From Buxus sempervirens (taxonomy: Eukaryota > Streptophyta > Magnoliopsida > Buxales > Buxaceae), in NCBI GenBank assembly GCA_947561395.2, contig OX387186.1, forward strand, positions 3,812,835-3,876,834: a stretch of DNA of 64,000 nt, in the 5' to 3' direction. Below are positions 45,188 to 55,679 of the stretch, one piece after another. Position 1 is the first letter of the stretch. Each line of letters starts with the position of its first letter. The translations under genes were made by a program, and so were the position numbers. A model generated the notes under the pieces. That model worked only from the letters and a program-made list of their open reading frames with translations. It was not told the origin of the DNA and ran no database searches.

Positions 45188-45568
45188 GGAAAATTAGTTT
45201 TCAGTAACACTTTTTCAACATAATTCAGATTCAATCGGACAAATCTTGGTAATTGGTTTTTAGTGATATTTTTTTAAAATAATTGAGAATCAATATCATT
45301 TTACTTTTCATTAAGAATTTCTTCCCAAAATACCCTCAAAAGCCTTGTAAACCTCACTTATAACAAAAAAAGTGAAATGGTTTTTCAAAGTCTTTTAAGG
45401 GTCACTACCAAAAAAAAAAAAAAAGGTCTTTTAAGGGTGTTTTTGGAATAAACTCTTAACTGATTCTCAATTATTTTAAAAAAGTACCACTAAAGCCAAT
45501 CTTCAAGTTTTGACCGACTGTATCTGAATTATTTTGAAAAAACATCACTAAAAACCAATTTCCCCTAT
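45188..45568. repeat. MITE family M1, copy 2 (with internal tail-only insertion)
   Basis: The ends ggaaaattagttttcagtaa and cactaaaaaccaatttcccc pair over about 43 bp. Same orientation and same internal words as 41452-41812. It is interrupted by the small insertion at 45390-45438. Confidence 0.75.
45390..45438 (+). mobile_element. Tail-only retroposon insertion inside the M1 MITE
   Basis: gtcttttaagggt at 45390-45402 and 45426-45438 flanks cactacc plus about 15 A and a G. The sister MITE has the single, uninterrupted site (caaagtcttttgagggtatt, about 41651-41670). Confidence 0.7.
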
Positions 45569-46105
45569 ATATAATTTGTTTTTTCTTCTTGTAAAACTTG
45601 CTGTGTTTAAGTCATTCTCAAATAAATAATTTTTTTCTACAGCAAATGTAAGATAAGTGCATTTGATTCTGCACGGCATCTTTAGTTAGCAATGATAACC
45701 AAACATATGTCACATAAAAGTATGATCTAACACAGATCACAAAATTCTCTTGTTATTTTAAAGACTATGATGTCTCTTGCGGCATCAATAATCTAGAAAG
45801 AAAAATAATTGATCGTATGTGGATGCATTTTATTGTTCCTCCCAACAGATCCACGCAGTGTCAATACTCGTGGATGACGTGTGCTTAAAAAGAGTACACA
45901 AAATGAAAAGAAAAAAACGAGCAGTTTGAGCCATGGAGGGATTAATTTTAAGCACAAGCATAAGATCGGAGTGAAAGCATTCCTTTATGTGAGAAGAACA
46001 ATTACGAAGAGGAGTTGGTCAACCCTCTACAGGTAAAAAGCTTTTGCTTAAAACCGTCTTAATCCAACAGAGCTTAATATCTTTTTAGTGGCGGATCACT
46101 TTATG

Positions 46106-46236
46106 TGGTAGTTTCATCTGCAGCCTTTAAATGAAGCCTTCACAGGATGCAAACACGTGTCCTGTAGTTAAAAACTATTAGTTGTGTGTTTGCATCCTTA
46201 GAGGCTTCATTTAAGGATTGCAGATAGAGCCACCAC
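46106..46236. repeat. Hairpin MITE with approximately 50-bp arms
   Basis: tggtagtttcatctgcagcc...aggatgcaaacac is followed, after about 30 bp, by its inverse gtgtttgcatcc...gcagatagagccacca. Related gcagatag/aagcctc words recur to about 46440, suggesting a second decayed copy. Confidence 0.65.
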
Positions 46237-46239
46237 AGG

Positions 46240-47099
46240 AAGTAAATTGTGTTGGTGGGACTAGACTATTCAGAATTGAGATGCTGTGGAACCCCTATCT
46301 GCACTTTTATTTGAAGCCTCTATAAAATCATGCCATGTGTATTAGAAACCACCTGAATGATATAATTATAATTTTTTACGCTTGACACAATCCTAAGAAA
46401 AGCTCAAATAAGGGTGTAGTCGTAGATAGAGGCTCCACAGGATCTGAGTCGGATTCTTCAACCATTTGGCTCTTAATGGCAACGAACCTGCCTCCCTTGC
46501 TTCGTCATCACATTTGTTTCAATCCAAGAAGGCAAGAAGAAGCAAATTCCTATTTGAATTTGCCTCCATTCGAAGGCCCACTCAGAAGAGCGACGTGATG
46601 TGTTGTCTCCATTGCATACCAGTACATGTAATTATCTGGCTCATACTCATTTGTTTGACACCCTGCAGCCGTAGAATATCGTTGACACCCTGAGGATTTT
46701 GAAAGAGTTTTTTTTTTGTCTTTTTTTTACTTATGTTCATGTTTATAATTAGGAAGAAATTATAATGACAGATTGTTCTTAAATATTTTCAAAAAAGTAT
46801 GACTAATTTTTAAATATGCCAGAAATAGTAACTTAATATTAATTTATTTGATAAAGTATCACGAGATCCTAATTAATTTTGCATAAACTTTTTGCTTTCT
46901 TTTCTATACTTTTTTCTGTTGATTATTGTGAATGATATATCAAGATCCTTAGAGCCCCCAAATACAGAAGATTGTAAATCTCTCATTTTTTTCTTTTAAA
47001 AAGGTATAGAAATAAGTGATTGAGCCAAATCCCACAGTTCCCACTACAGCACAAGGGAAGAGAAAACTAATAAAATTTTCTATTAACTTTTAGAGTCCT
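46240..47099. other. Spacer and CNGC4 downstream region
   Basis: No supported gene. The 75-codon frame at 46466-46693 has no recognisable family features. The last 100 bp before 47100 are probably CNGC4 3' UTR. Confidence 0.35.
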
Positions 47100-50000
47100 T
47101 CAAAAGCTGAACTCATCATCTTGATTGGGCTTTGGAGACGTCAAGAGAGCAGTATAGAGGCGGAGTCTGTCCTCCCCTAGCGAGGAACAGCGTGACAGAG
47201 GTCTCCTTGGCCGAATGAAGGACAGAGAGGTGAGTGTTAACCGGTGTCTGTACCTTCTCCAAGCCAGTTGAATGGCCACAGCTGCCCAGGTTCTCCATCC
47301 GGGCGAGTAGTATCTTGCACTCCTTTTCACTCTCTCCTTCACAAAGGTGTAACGGAAGTGCTGTGTCACGTATTTCACATCTTCAGCTTCTAACCCAAAT
47401 GCTTCTGTAGTCTCGAGGGTAACTAACGTGAATGAAGAGGGAGGTAGACGTTCCACGAAGGGTCTTCTCAGGCACCATGAAAGCAGCTCATCTCCACTGA
47501 AGTTCCCAGGGCCTAACATGCAGCAACTCTTTACACCATCCCTTAGTACTTGGCTGCTTTGAAGGTGCCCCCTCACAACAAACAACATTCTCTGAACTGG
47601 GTCGCCCTCTCTTGTTATCTGCACAAATTACAATGATTCAACAATGCGTTCGTTAAACATGTCTTTGAAACTTGAAATTCACTGGGTTTTTGACTTGCAT
47701 TTGTTTAATATATGTTGATGGGGCGGGGTGAATTAATGTTGGAACTCACTGTTTCTCCTTTTGGAAATATCAGAGACTTGACACGGTCACAGATGTTCTC
47801 GAGGACTAAATCATCCATGTGTTGGAACAATGGCACCTGAAACAAATTTCTGAACATTAATGAGAAAGCAAAATCTGTCGTTTCTTCTTTCTGGGGTTTT
47901 GAGAAATTAAGCACTGAATCTGGACTATTGAAAACCCAGAAGAGCTTGGGAGCCAAGCCTAGAGGGTTTTTAAACAAGCCTAGTTCATGTCTTGTTCATT
48001 CAAGGTTCATCACTTGTGCCCTCTTACAAGTCACATGCACCGGACATAAGCCAGACAACAAAAACGACGCAAGGAATTTAGACTGAAGAGTACTGGATAT
48101 ATGTGGTCTGGTTGAATCAGTGTTACCTGTCTCACTAGATCTAAACATAGATGATACTTGATGTCCCTCCTGAGGCCCTCGGGAAGGTTCCTAATGATTT
48201 CACATTCATCCACCCCACGCATCGCCGCCCATCGTTGCCGCTCATACTGACGTACCCTTTGCCTGAACCCCTGAGGCAGGTGTCTCTTCCGCATCCACCA
48301 CTCCACATTTCTCATCTTCAAATGCATTGCTTGTTTCTTAGATGTAGTTGCATTCAAGAACACCTAAGTTCCACATTTGAAATCCCACCATCATAAAGAG
48401 ATAAACAGAGAGTGAGTATGTACTGTGGTGATTAAGTTATTTACTGTCTAGCAATATGGCTAGCTGCTGTAGCATTAGGAATTAGTAAAAGATCAAAAGT
48501 CTCCGAGTTGAATGATTTTGAAACAAGAGGTGGTCCTATCCAGTCATGTGCATAACAGAAGTATGAAGCCTTTTGGTGGGAAGGGAATAGGTGTGGGGGA
48601 TGGGATTGGAAGCTGTACGTACTCCAGTAATGATTGAAGGCTATTTACAGTTGGATTGACAAAGAAATTAAACAGTTGAAGAATGTAACAGAGTGATGCA
48701 AGAATGGACTATAATAGCACAGTACATGACCATCTTAATTAAATTTTATTTACTCCATTATGATTTGGGTCTAGTGAAAGCCAACAAACAAAAGAAAAAA
48801 CAAACCTATAAGGTCTAATGTACAATGATCCTTTAGACTTATAGGGATCCTTTAGACTTATAGGGTGCACCAAAACATAAAGTAAAAGAGTAAATTAAAA
48901 TCTTGAAGCCTTCACCACATCAGCGTGGATTTCAAACAAGTATGGTGAAGTTGAAACTATTGATGTTGTGCATGAATTACATTTTGAAGCAAATATGCAA
49001 ATATCTTTGATGTCCCAGTTGAGCAGCTAGCTAGCTAGCTGTGGTTTAAGCGTAAATCCCATATCAGGAATGTTAATTTATGGAGTTGGCCTTACCTTGA
49101 TATTTCCTATCAACATGGTAACCAGAAGCAACCCGCTGGTCAGGACAATGATATTGAAAACAATTTCCAGCCATTCTGTTGTGCTCTCAAGGTTTCCAAA
49201 AGTGCTGATCACAACAGATAATTAAACTAATCGTTACCTAACAGCTCCATGATGACAAAGAAGTGCAGTATAAATCAGTCAATGAATGAATATGCGTACC
49301 TTAGAGTCATCAGACCCCAGAAGATGGGAAAAAGTACCTTTTCCATACGACTGTCATTTGTAACAAGAGGGACAGTCCATTTGTAAGCTCCATAATTAAA
49401 ATTATCAGCACTTTCTATGCACATGAACCTTACATGTCTGTTCTCTCCCCAAGCCAATCTTTGGGTATTTCTCACCCTGCTTGTTGCTCCATAGTAAATC
49501 GGCTCTTCGCATGCTAAGGTGTTTAGGCCACATCCCTTTGTGACTCCACATTGCTCTTTCAGGCACTTTGCTGCCCTCTGCATCCCTAGCAAGTACCAAC
49601 AGGCACCTGCCGCCTGTGCGTAATACGATAAGATCGAAAGCTCAGAATCTCTCACCATAGTTGCTCAAATTAATCCAACAAACGAAGAACAGAAAATTTT
49701 TAATTAAGGACCAATAACACTTACATTGGCTGCAGCAAAGTAAGCGAGCATGTTGAGTAGCACTCCCCACCAGACAGTCCCAAAAATGTAACCAGAGAGG
49801 TTTTGCATGCGACGTAAGAGGCAGACTGAGTGGTAGATCTTGGGGAGGTATTGAACGAGGAACATAATCAAGAACACTGTCATTACAGTCGTCGTCGACC
49901 CTCTATCTAACAAAGAGGGAATCACTACCCATAGAACAACCTGCAATTAATATTGTAATTGAATTCACCTTCTTAATTAATCTTACTGTTCATAACTAAA

Positions 50001-50941
50001 TATAACAGCCTATGCTATGCTAGCATTTTACCTTGGGTTAATTTTCATGGTCTGTCATTTTCAGTACAGATACTAAGCATTATTGGAGCCTCAGCCTGAC
50101 ACAATGTGAGTTGTTACAAGGCCCCACTCAGATTTGGACATATTAAATGATCAATAGCCATGATTTTAACAATTCTTATCTAGACATCAGACCAGTCTGG
50201 TCGTTTGTTTGTAACGAAAGGACAAAGGTTAATCAAATCAAATCGCTTTTTCTTATGTAAAAACAACTAGTACCGGAGGGGCCTTGAAAGACAGTACTGG
50301 GTACAGAATTCAAATACCCACAAGCTAGACATGAAGGAAGAAGGACTACTGTAATTAACTTCCTATCTAATGAACTGGAAACAACAGGAAGATGGTCGGG
50401 ATTTCACCTGGGGTACGGGGAGAATAACAAAGAGATCTAAGAAGAAACCCTTCTTGGCCTTGAAGTAGCGGAGGGCGACAGAGCTAGCAGTGATGTCATG
50501 GAGCTTGTTTAGATCTGCATCGTCAACAACGAGAGCGTGGGAGCGCTTGGCCATCTTGAACTGCAGCCACATGTTGCAGACATGCAGGGCATCGGTCATG
50601 CATCGGACTACAGTGACGGTGATGGCGAACCAGCCGTCGACGAAGAGGCACATGCACGCGTCGCTTATGGAGAGGGAGTAGAAGAAGAGAGGGTCGACGA
50701 AGAGACCAACGGCGCACACCAGGAGGAAGACCCGGTTCCACTCTTGAACCCAATTGGCCCGGGGATCCAACACCCTTCCCAAGAACCATCCTCCTTTAAT
50801 CCGAGGACCACACGCGCCGTACATGCGATTTGAGCTCTCCTCCTCCTCCTCCTCCTCCTCCTCCTCCTCCTCTTCTTCTTCTTCTTCGTCATGATCGCCA
50901 TGGAAGCCGTTGTGATGAACAGTGTGGTCTTCACTTGGCAT
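47100..50941 (-). CDS. CNGC4: Cyclic nucleotide-gated ion channel 4 (CNGC4), 7 exons
   Basis: Exons 50941-50408, 49940-49725, 49613-49300, 49204-49096, 48363-48127, 47836-47750 and 47618-47100 join in frame to 671 aa (Arabidopsis CNGC4 is slightly longer). After a 17-Glu run comes GRVLDPRANWVQEWNRVFLL and S1-S6 helices. The pore region reads TFGNLESTTEW (356-366). The C-linker follows (KKQAMHLKMRNVEWWMRKR), then the cyclic nucleotide-binding fold with its phosphate cassette (LGPGNFSGDELLSWC, 534-548) and an IQ calmodulin site (AIQLAWRRYRHR, 615-626). Near-identity of the C-terminal third to CNGC4 (HLM1/DND2), including SFIRPRRPLSRCSSLGED, sets it apart from other CNGCs. In Arabidopsis it works with CNGC2 as a plasma-membrane Ca2+ channel in immunity and development. 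All domains are intact. Confidence 0.96.
50837..50887. repeat. Triplet microsatellite coding the CNGC4 Glu run
   Basis: Seventeen consecutive GAG/GAA codons (ctc/ttc on the plus strand). Such runs vary in length by slippage. Confidence 0.95.
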
Positions 50942-51320
50942 GGTTAGAGAGATGTGTAAGAGGAGAAGTGATGGCCGGAAGAGTTGTGGGTTTGGGATAG
51001 ATTTAAATGTGGAAATTTTGGGGCACATAGACTTGATCAATTGTGGCCATAACAAAATAACAAACAATAATTGGGGTTTCGGGAACTTGGGGGAGTGGTA
51101 GAAATGAAGGCACACATGTGTTGCATAAAATTACGAAAATACCCTTGATGGGTTAGAGGACATGTGGTGGTGGCCCAGCCGGGGAAGTGGTGGGTGAGAG
51201 AGGGCGTGAAATTGTCATGATGTAATAATCCAATTAATGAATTGCAAACTGGCAAGATTAAGCAACTCAGCCTTAAATCTTGTTGAAGAAAATGCCAGCA
51301 TGAATTGAACGGAATGAGGG
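50942..51320 (-). other. CNGC4 upstream region
   Basis: Leader and promoter of CNGC4. The open frame to 51115 is a non-ATG upstream extension of exon 1 and is not supported. Confidence 0.4.
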
Positions 51321-51480
51321 ATTGTGCAGCTTCTATCTACAATGTTATTTGTAGCATATATAGGATGCCGTTCACTTATTGTTCATCCATGTTTTTAGGT
51401 TTTATTTTTTTGTGTAGGATCACATTAAATGACATTACTTCAAAACTGTAAATAAAAGTGTAGATAGGGGCTGTACAGTC
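51321..51480 (+). mobile_element. Intact MITE (same family as 12021-12612)
   Basis: Left end gattgtgcagcttctatcta and right end tagataggggctgtacagtc are terminal inverted repeats of about 30-35 bp in a 160-bp element. It shares ggatgccgttca, tattgttcatcca and ttttttgtgtagga with the split copy upstream of the decarboxylase. Confidence 0.75.
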
Positions 51481-51774
51481 TTCTTTTCGGAATTGAACTA
51501 GGGGGAGCCAAATTATGATGCGACTCTATCTATATTTATGTTCACACCATGAATTAGATATATGTGTATGTATATATGTTTTTACCAGTCACGTGGTTGC
51601 ATCTAAAATGGCTCTGTGAGAGAGAGAGAGAGAGTGGCATGAACATGTGGTGGGGGGAGAGGCTGCACGTCTCCGTGGCTTTTGTTTGCTTGTGTAAATG
51701 AATACAAGGAATTAGAGTTGTGCTAGACTACAAAAAAACTGCCATTAATAATATACAATACGGCATCGATCATA

Positions 51775-52062
51775 TACCCCCCTAATTTTTAATTTTTAAT
51801 AAAAAATGTATATGTTTTATATATATTTTTAATTAAAAGTTAAGTTTTGCCCCCCTAAAATTTCTGGTTTGCCCCCCAATCCATTGAAAATTTTTATATT
51901 TCATAAGAATCCCTTCTAAATTTTCTGGTGCCCCCCCCCCCCCCCAACTCTTTCTGGTTTGCCCACCCCCAACTCATTAAAATTTTTATATTTCATGAGA
52001 AGTGTTAATTGAAAATTTTTTTTGCCCCCCAGATTTAGAGTCCTGGTTCCGCCACTGACGCA
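51775..52062 (+). repeat. Dispersed repeat R2, copy 2
   Basis: Same words as 40963-41183, but the middle (ctaaattttctggt..gccc) is partly duplicated and carries a poly(C) run at about 51930-51945. It ends with ctggttccgccactg. Confidence 0.55.
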
Positions 52063-54080
52063 CACCCTCTTTCGCCTTTTCTTTCTCTCCCCTTCGTGAT
52101 CGTACTTGGCTTGGGTTCTCAACATGTTTCCAGAAAATGACAACGACTATTTCTCATCCTCAAGTCTTAAAAGGCCAGAAATCGCCTTACGACGGTCCAT
52201 ATAGTTGTCTACACCTAACACACGGCTCCGAGCATGCACTTCAATATTGGACCAGCCACGAGACTGCAGAAATGAGGGGGCCCGCATTAAACTGCAAAGA
52301 AAATTAGAACTTAGGAGCATAGTATACGTAAAATATGGAAGAATATGTAGATGGGGACAATAAAACATGGATCTCCTAAGCCTGGGTTGCTGTATTTTAC
52401 CTGGTAAACAAAAAGTGTTCCTGTTTGGCTATTGGACAAGTTCATCTTTCCTGTATTTTAATGTCTACGTAACCTTTCCAAAGAAATTAAGGGGTAAAAA
52501 CAGAAAAGAAAAATGAAACAAAATCGCCATAAACAAAAAGTAAAGAGATACTGTCGGGTTTCATTTTACAAAGAAAGATTTTTGCAGTTGACCTGTCTGT
52601 CTTATATAGATCTTGGATCGGTTCTTTGTTTTTCTTTTCACTGATAAGACTCATTAAGAACATGGCATGAACACAGATGGAACCCACTCCACATTCCACA
52701 CACACAAAAATAAGAAGACGATGAAGTGTTAGCGGGAATGAAATCGTCTATCATAGGGATTTTGCGGTAGACCTTGCACCATCCGTAGGATGCTGTCATG
52801 TGTAGCATCCCAGAGCTGTTATTTTGTTCACAATTTTAAATTTGAAAAAATGCTACACGTGGTAATATCCCACAGATGCTGTAGGATTTGTCCAAGCGGT
52901 AGACAATTTCAACCCATATTGGCGAGGGTGATGACGATGACAATGAACAATAATAATAATAAATAAATAAATAATTTCCAGGCTAATTTTCACAGTTGTG
53001 TGTACATTGGGAGGCCCATATCCAGTGGCCTACCTTTTCATCCTTCTCGAGTAGTTCATTGGTCCTCTTTGCATTACAGTTTTGTCTATCACAAGGGATC
53101 GAGGATTCCGTTTATATTTTCTACAGAGATGGAAAGGCTAATCTGATTTCGGTTCTTGTTGGACTTCTAGGTTGGTCGGTCTTACCTACTTGACCCTTTG
53201 AAGAGAGAGCGAGTTACTCACCGCTCTAATCTCTTGGGCCCTTGGCACTTGGCAGCATTCACAAATTATGGGAGAGGGAGAGTCTTCGACATTATTATGT
53301 ATGAGATTCTTTGGAACAAAAGAATATGACAGGATCCACACGCTTTTCGCTGTATCTCCTGTGATGTACGTTCGATGAGTTTACATTCGGGGGGCCAAAG
53401 AAAGAAAGGTCCCACTTGATTTGAAAGCGCCGTGACAGAGGCGAAATAACCTGTCTGCTATTAAGGACGGTATGTTATTGTGGTCCCTCCCACCAATTTA
53501 CAGACAGTTACAGGCCAATTCAATTGATTCATTGACTCCATGGATTCAACTTTCTATTCTATATTTTTTTTTTTGGCCTTTTTGCATCCATGCCCCCTAT
53601 GTTATAATAAATTTCTATCTATATCTTCCGATTTTTATTAATTATATTGGTGCCCTTCAATTTAGCTTATTCATTGCAATTGTACTCCTAACATTAAATT
53701 TTTTTTTTGGTACTTTTGTCATTTATTTTTATGAAATAACTTCTACAAGATAATAAACTATCAGATAACCATCTGACTATATGTTTTGCTGAATTTAATG
53801 AATAATTATTAATTGAGAAAATTATTATCAATGACTTAATGTATAAATGCAATAAATATAATAATTCAAAAATAAAAATATAAGATAATATAGTAGGGTA
53901 AATTTGAAACATTTTTTATTTTATATAAAGTTAATTTAGTCATTTAATAAAAATTAACAGATTTTAATTTCATGGTATAATTGCAATGATTATGCTAAAT
54001 TGGGAGACATAAATATAAATATTAAAAACAAGATGATACATTTCTCAAAATATAGGGGTATCGGTCCAAAAAGCCCTTTT
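52063..54080. other. Long spacer without recognised genes
   Basis: AT-rich, especially after 53500. Short frames at 52996-53193 and 53472-53753 are hydrophobic by composition but unlike known proteins. A weak hairpin lies near 52790-52880. Confidence 0.35.
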
Positions 54081-54087
54081 TTTTCTT

Positions 54088-54388
54088 CTGGTAAGCGTAT
54101 CTTTTTTTCTTATCTCAGCTATTATCATCAAATTATATACCACGAAAGTTCATAGTATCAAATCCCTCCTGAAAGATTCATTGCACTTTTTGTAGGATCG
54201 GTTGTTATGGCTCAATTTGAACAAGAAAGCCACTATGGTCACGCCCAAAGGGGTCAGCCACGCTGGTAGCCCCTTCCCCTCTTTCTTTCTTACCAAAACA
54301 AAAAGGCAGAAAAAAAAAGAGAAAAAAAGGATAATCAAATCTACATATACCTGGGCGCAGCCACTTGTTAAAACTCGCGAATGAATTA
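54088..54388. repeat. Direct duplication, left copy
   Basis: From taagcgtatcttttt to aactcgcgaatgaattag. Nearly identical to 55023-55321 and in the same orientation. Contains the SINE-like gccactatggtcacgccca core also found at 18.4 kb. Confidence 0.9.
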
Positions 54389-55022
54389 GGCTGCGTTTGG
54401 TAACGCTTTTGTTTTTTTGCTTCTAAAAGCAAGAAAGCAAAAAAGCAATTTTATGCTTTTCGAAAGATCTTTTCTTGAAGCAAATGCGTTTGGTAAACTT
54501 TTGCTTTGCTTCTAAGAAGCAAAAAAGCATGTTTGGTAATTGCAGTAACATAGAAATTGCTTTTTGCTTTCATAAAAGTATTGTACACAATTTATGTATT
54601 GTACTTAGAAATATACTCAAAACTATAAGTCCAATATTATAAAAGATTCATAAAATAGTAATTTAATTACATTCAAATAACTAAACAAGTATCTAATATC
54701 ACCATTGTGCTAATCGGGTTGGACTAAATTAAGGCGGGTTGGAAAACCCCCAACCCGCTAATAAATGGGTTCAACCCGCCAACCTGTTTATTATTATTAT
54801 TATTTTTCAAAAAATATTATTAAAATAGGGTTGGGGGGTTAATTGGATCCGGTTGTACTGGGTTCGGGTCGGGTTTTTGAGGTTAATCGGGTCGAAACAT
54901 GATACTTTTGCCATATTTTTTTTAATCGGGTTACCTATCGGGTTGGTGGGTCATAATCTGGTTGACCCGATTACTGTTATTTTTCAAAAAATATTATTAA
55001 AATAGGGGTTGGGGGTTAATTG
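54389..55022. repeat. Interval between duplicates, with its own repeats
   Basis: Starts with ggctgcgtttggtaacgctt and AAGCA-rich pairs, like a hAT-type MITE end. Later it holds gggttggaaaacccccaacc and gggttcgggtcgggttt strings. ttttcaaaaaatattattaa is present at about 54806 and again at about 54980, each followed by gggttaattgg or close to it. Confidence 0.55.
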
Positions 55023-55321
55023 GTAAGCGTATCTTTTCTTCTTATCTCAGCTATTATCATCAAATTATATACCACGAAAGTTCATAGTATCAAATCCCTC
55101 CTGAAAGATTCATTGCACTTTTTGTAGGATCGGTTGTTATGGCTCAATTTGAACAAGAAAGCCACTATGGTCACGCCCAAAGGGGTCAGCCACGCTGGTA
55201 GCCCCTTCCCCTCTTTCTTTCTTACCAAAACAAAAAGGCAGAAAAAAAAAGAGAAAAAAAGGATAATCAAATCTACATATACCTGGGCGCAGCCACTTGT
55301 TAAAACTCGCGAATGGATTAG
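55023..55321. repeat. Direct duplication, right copy
   Basis: Near-identical to 54088-54388. It abuts ggttaattgg on the left and diverges after gaatggattag on the right. Confidence 0.9.
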
Positions 55322-55679
55322 TATATCAAAGTTTTTGTTAAAGCAATGTGAATAGAACATAACAGAGGGAGCGACACCTCGGTATTTGCAGATAAATGCT
55401 GCTCTCACTAGACGCATCATACGCAGAACTTCACACAAAGCAGAGAAGGATCGATCAAAAAGGAATTTGAAATCAGTGGTATTTTTCATACATTCAAACA
55501 GGTTATTACAGAACAGAAAATTTTAACTAATGAATGAATACAAAATCTGCATGTGATCATCTCAGAACAATTTGGCCAGGTGAGGTCAAAGTAGTAGAAA
55601 AAAAAAATCAAATTCTTTAAACTCTGCAGATGCGTAATCTTTTAAGAATCATGTGATCTAGATACTTCTTTCAATTGCC

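Noticed and set aside
50942-51115. 58-residue upstream extension of CNGC4
   Set aside because: Lies upstream of the family start (MPSEDH) and is leader sequence without homology.
52790-52880. Hairpin around gtagcatccca/gctacacgtgg
   Set aside because: Pairing is short and interrupted; it could be chance in AT-rich sequence.
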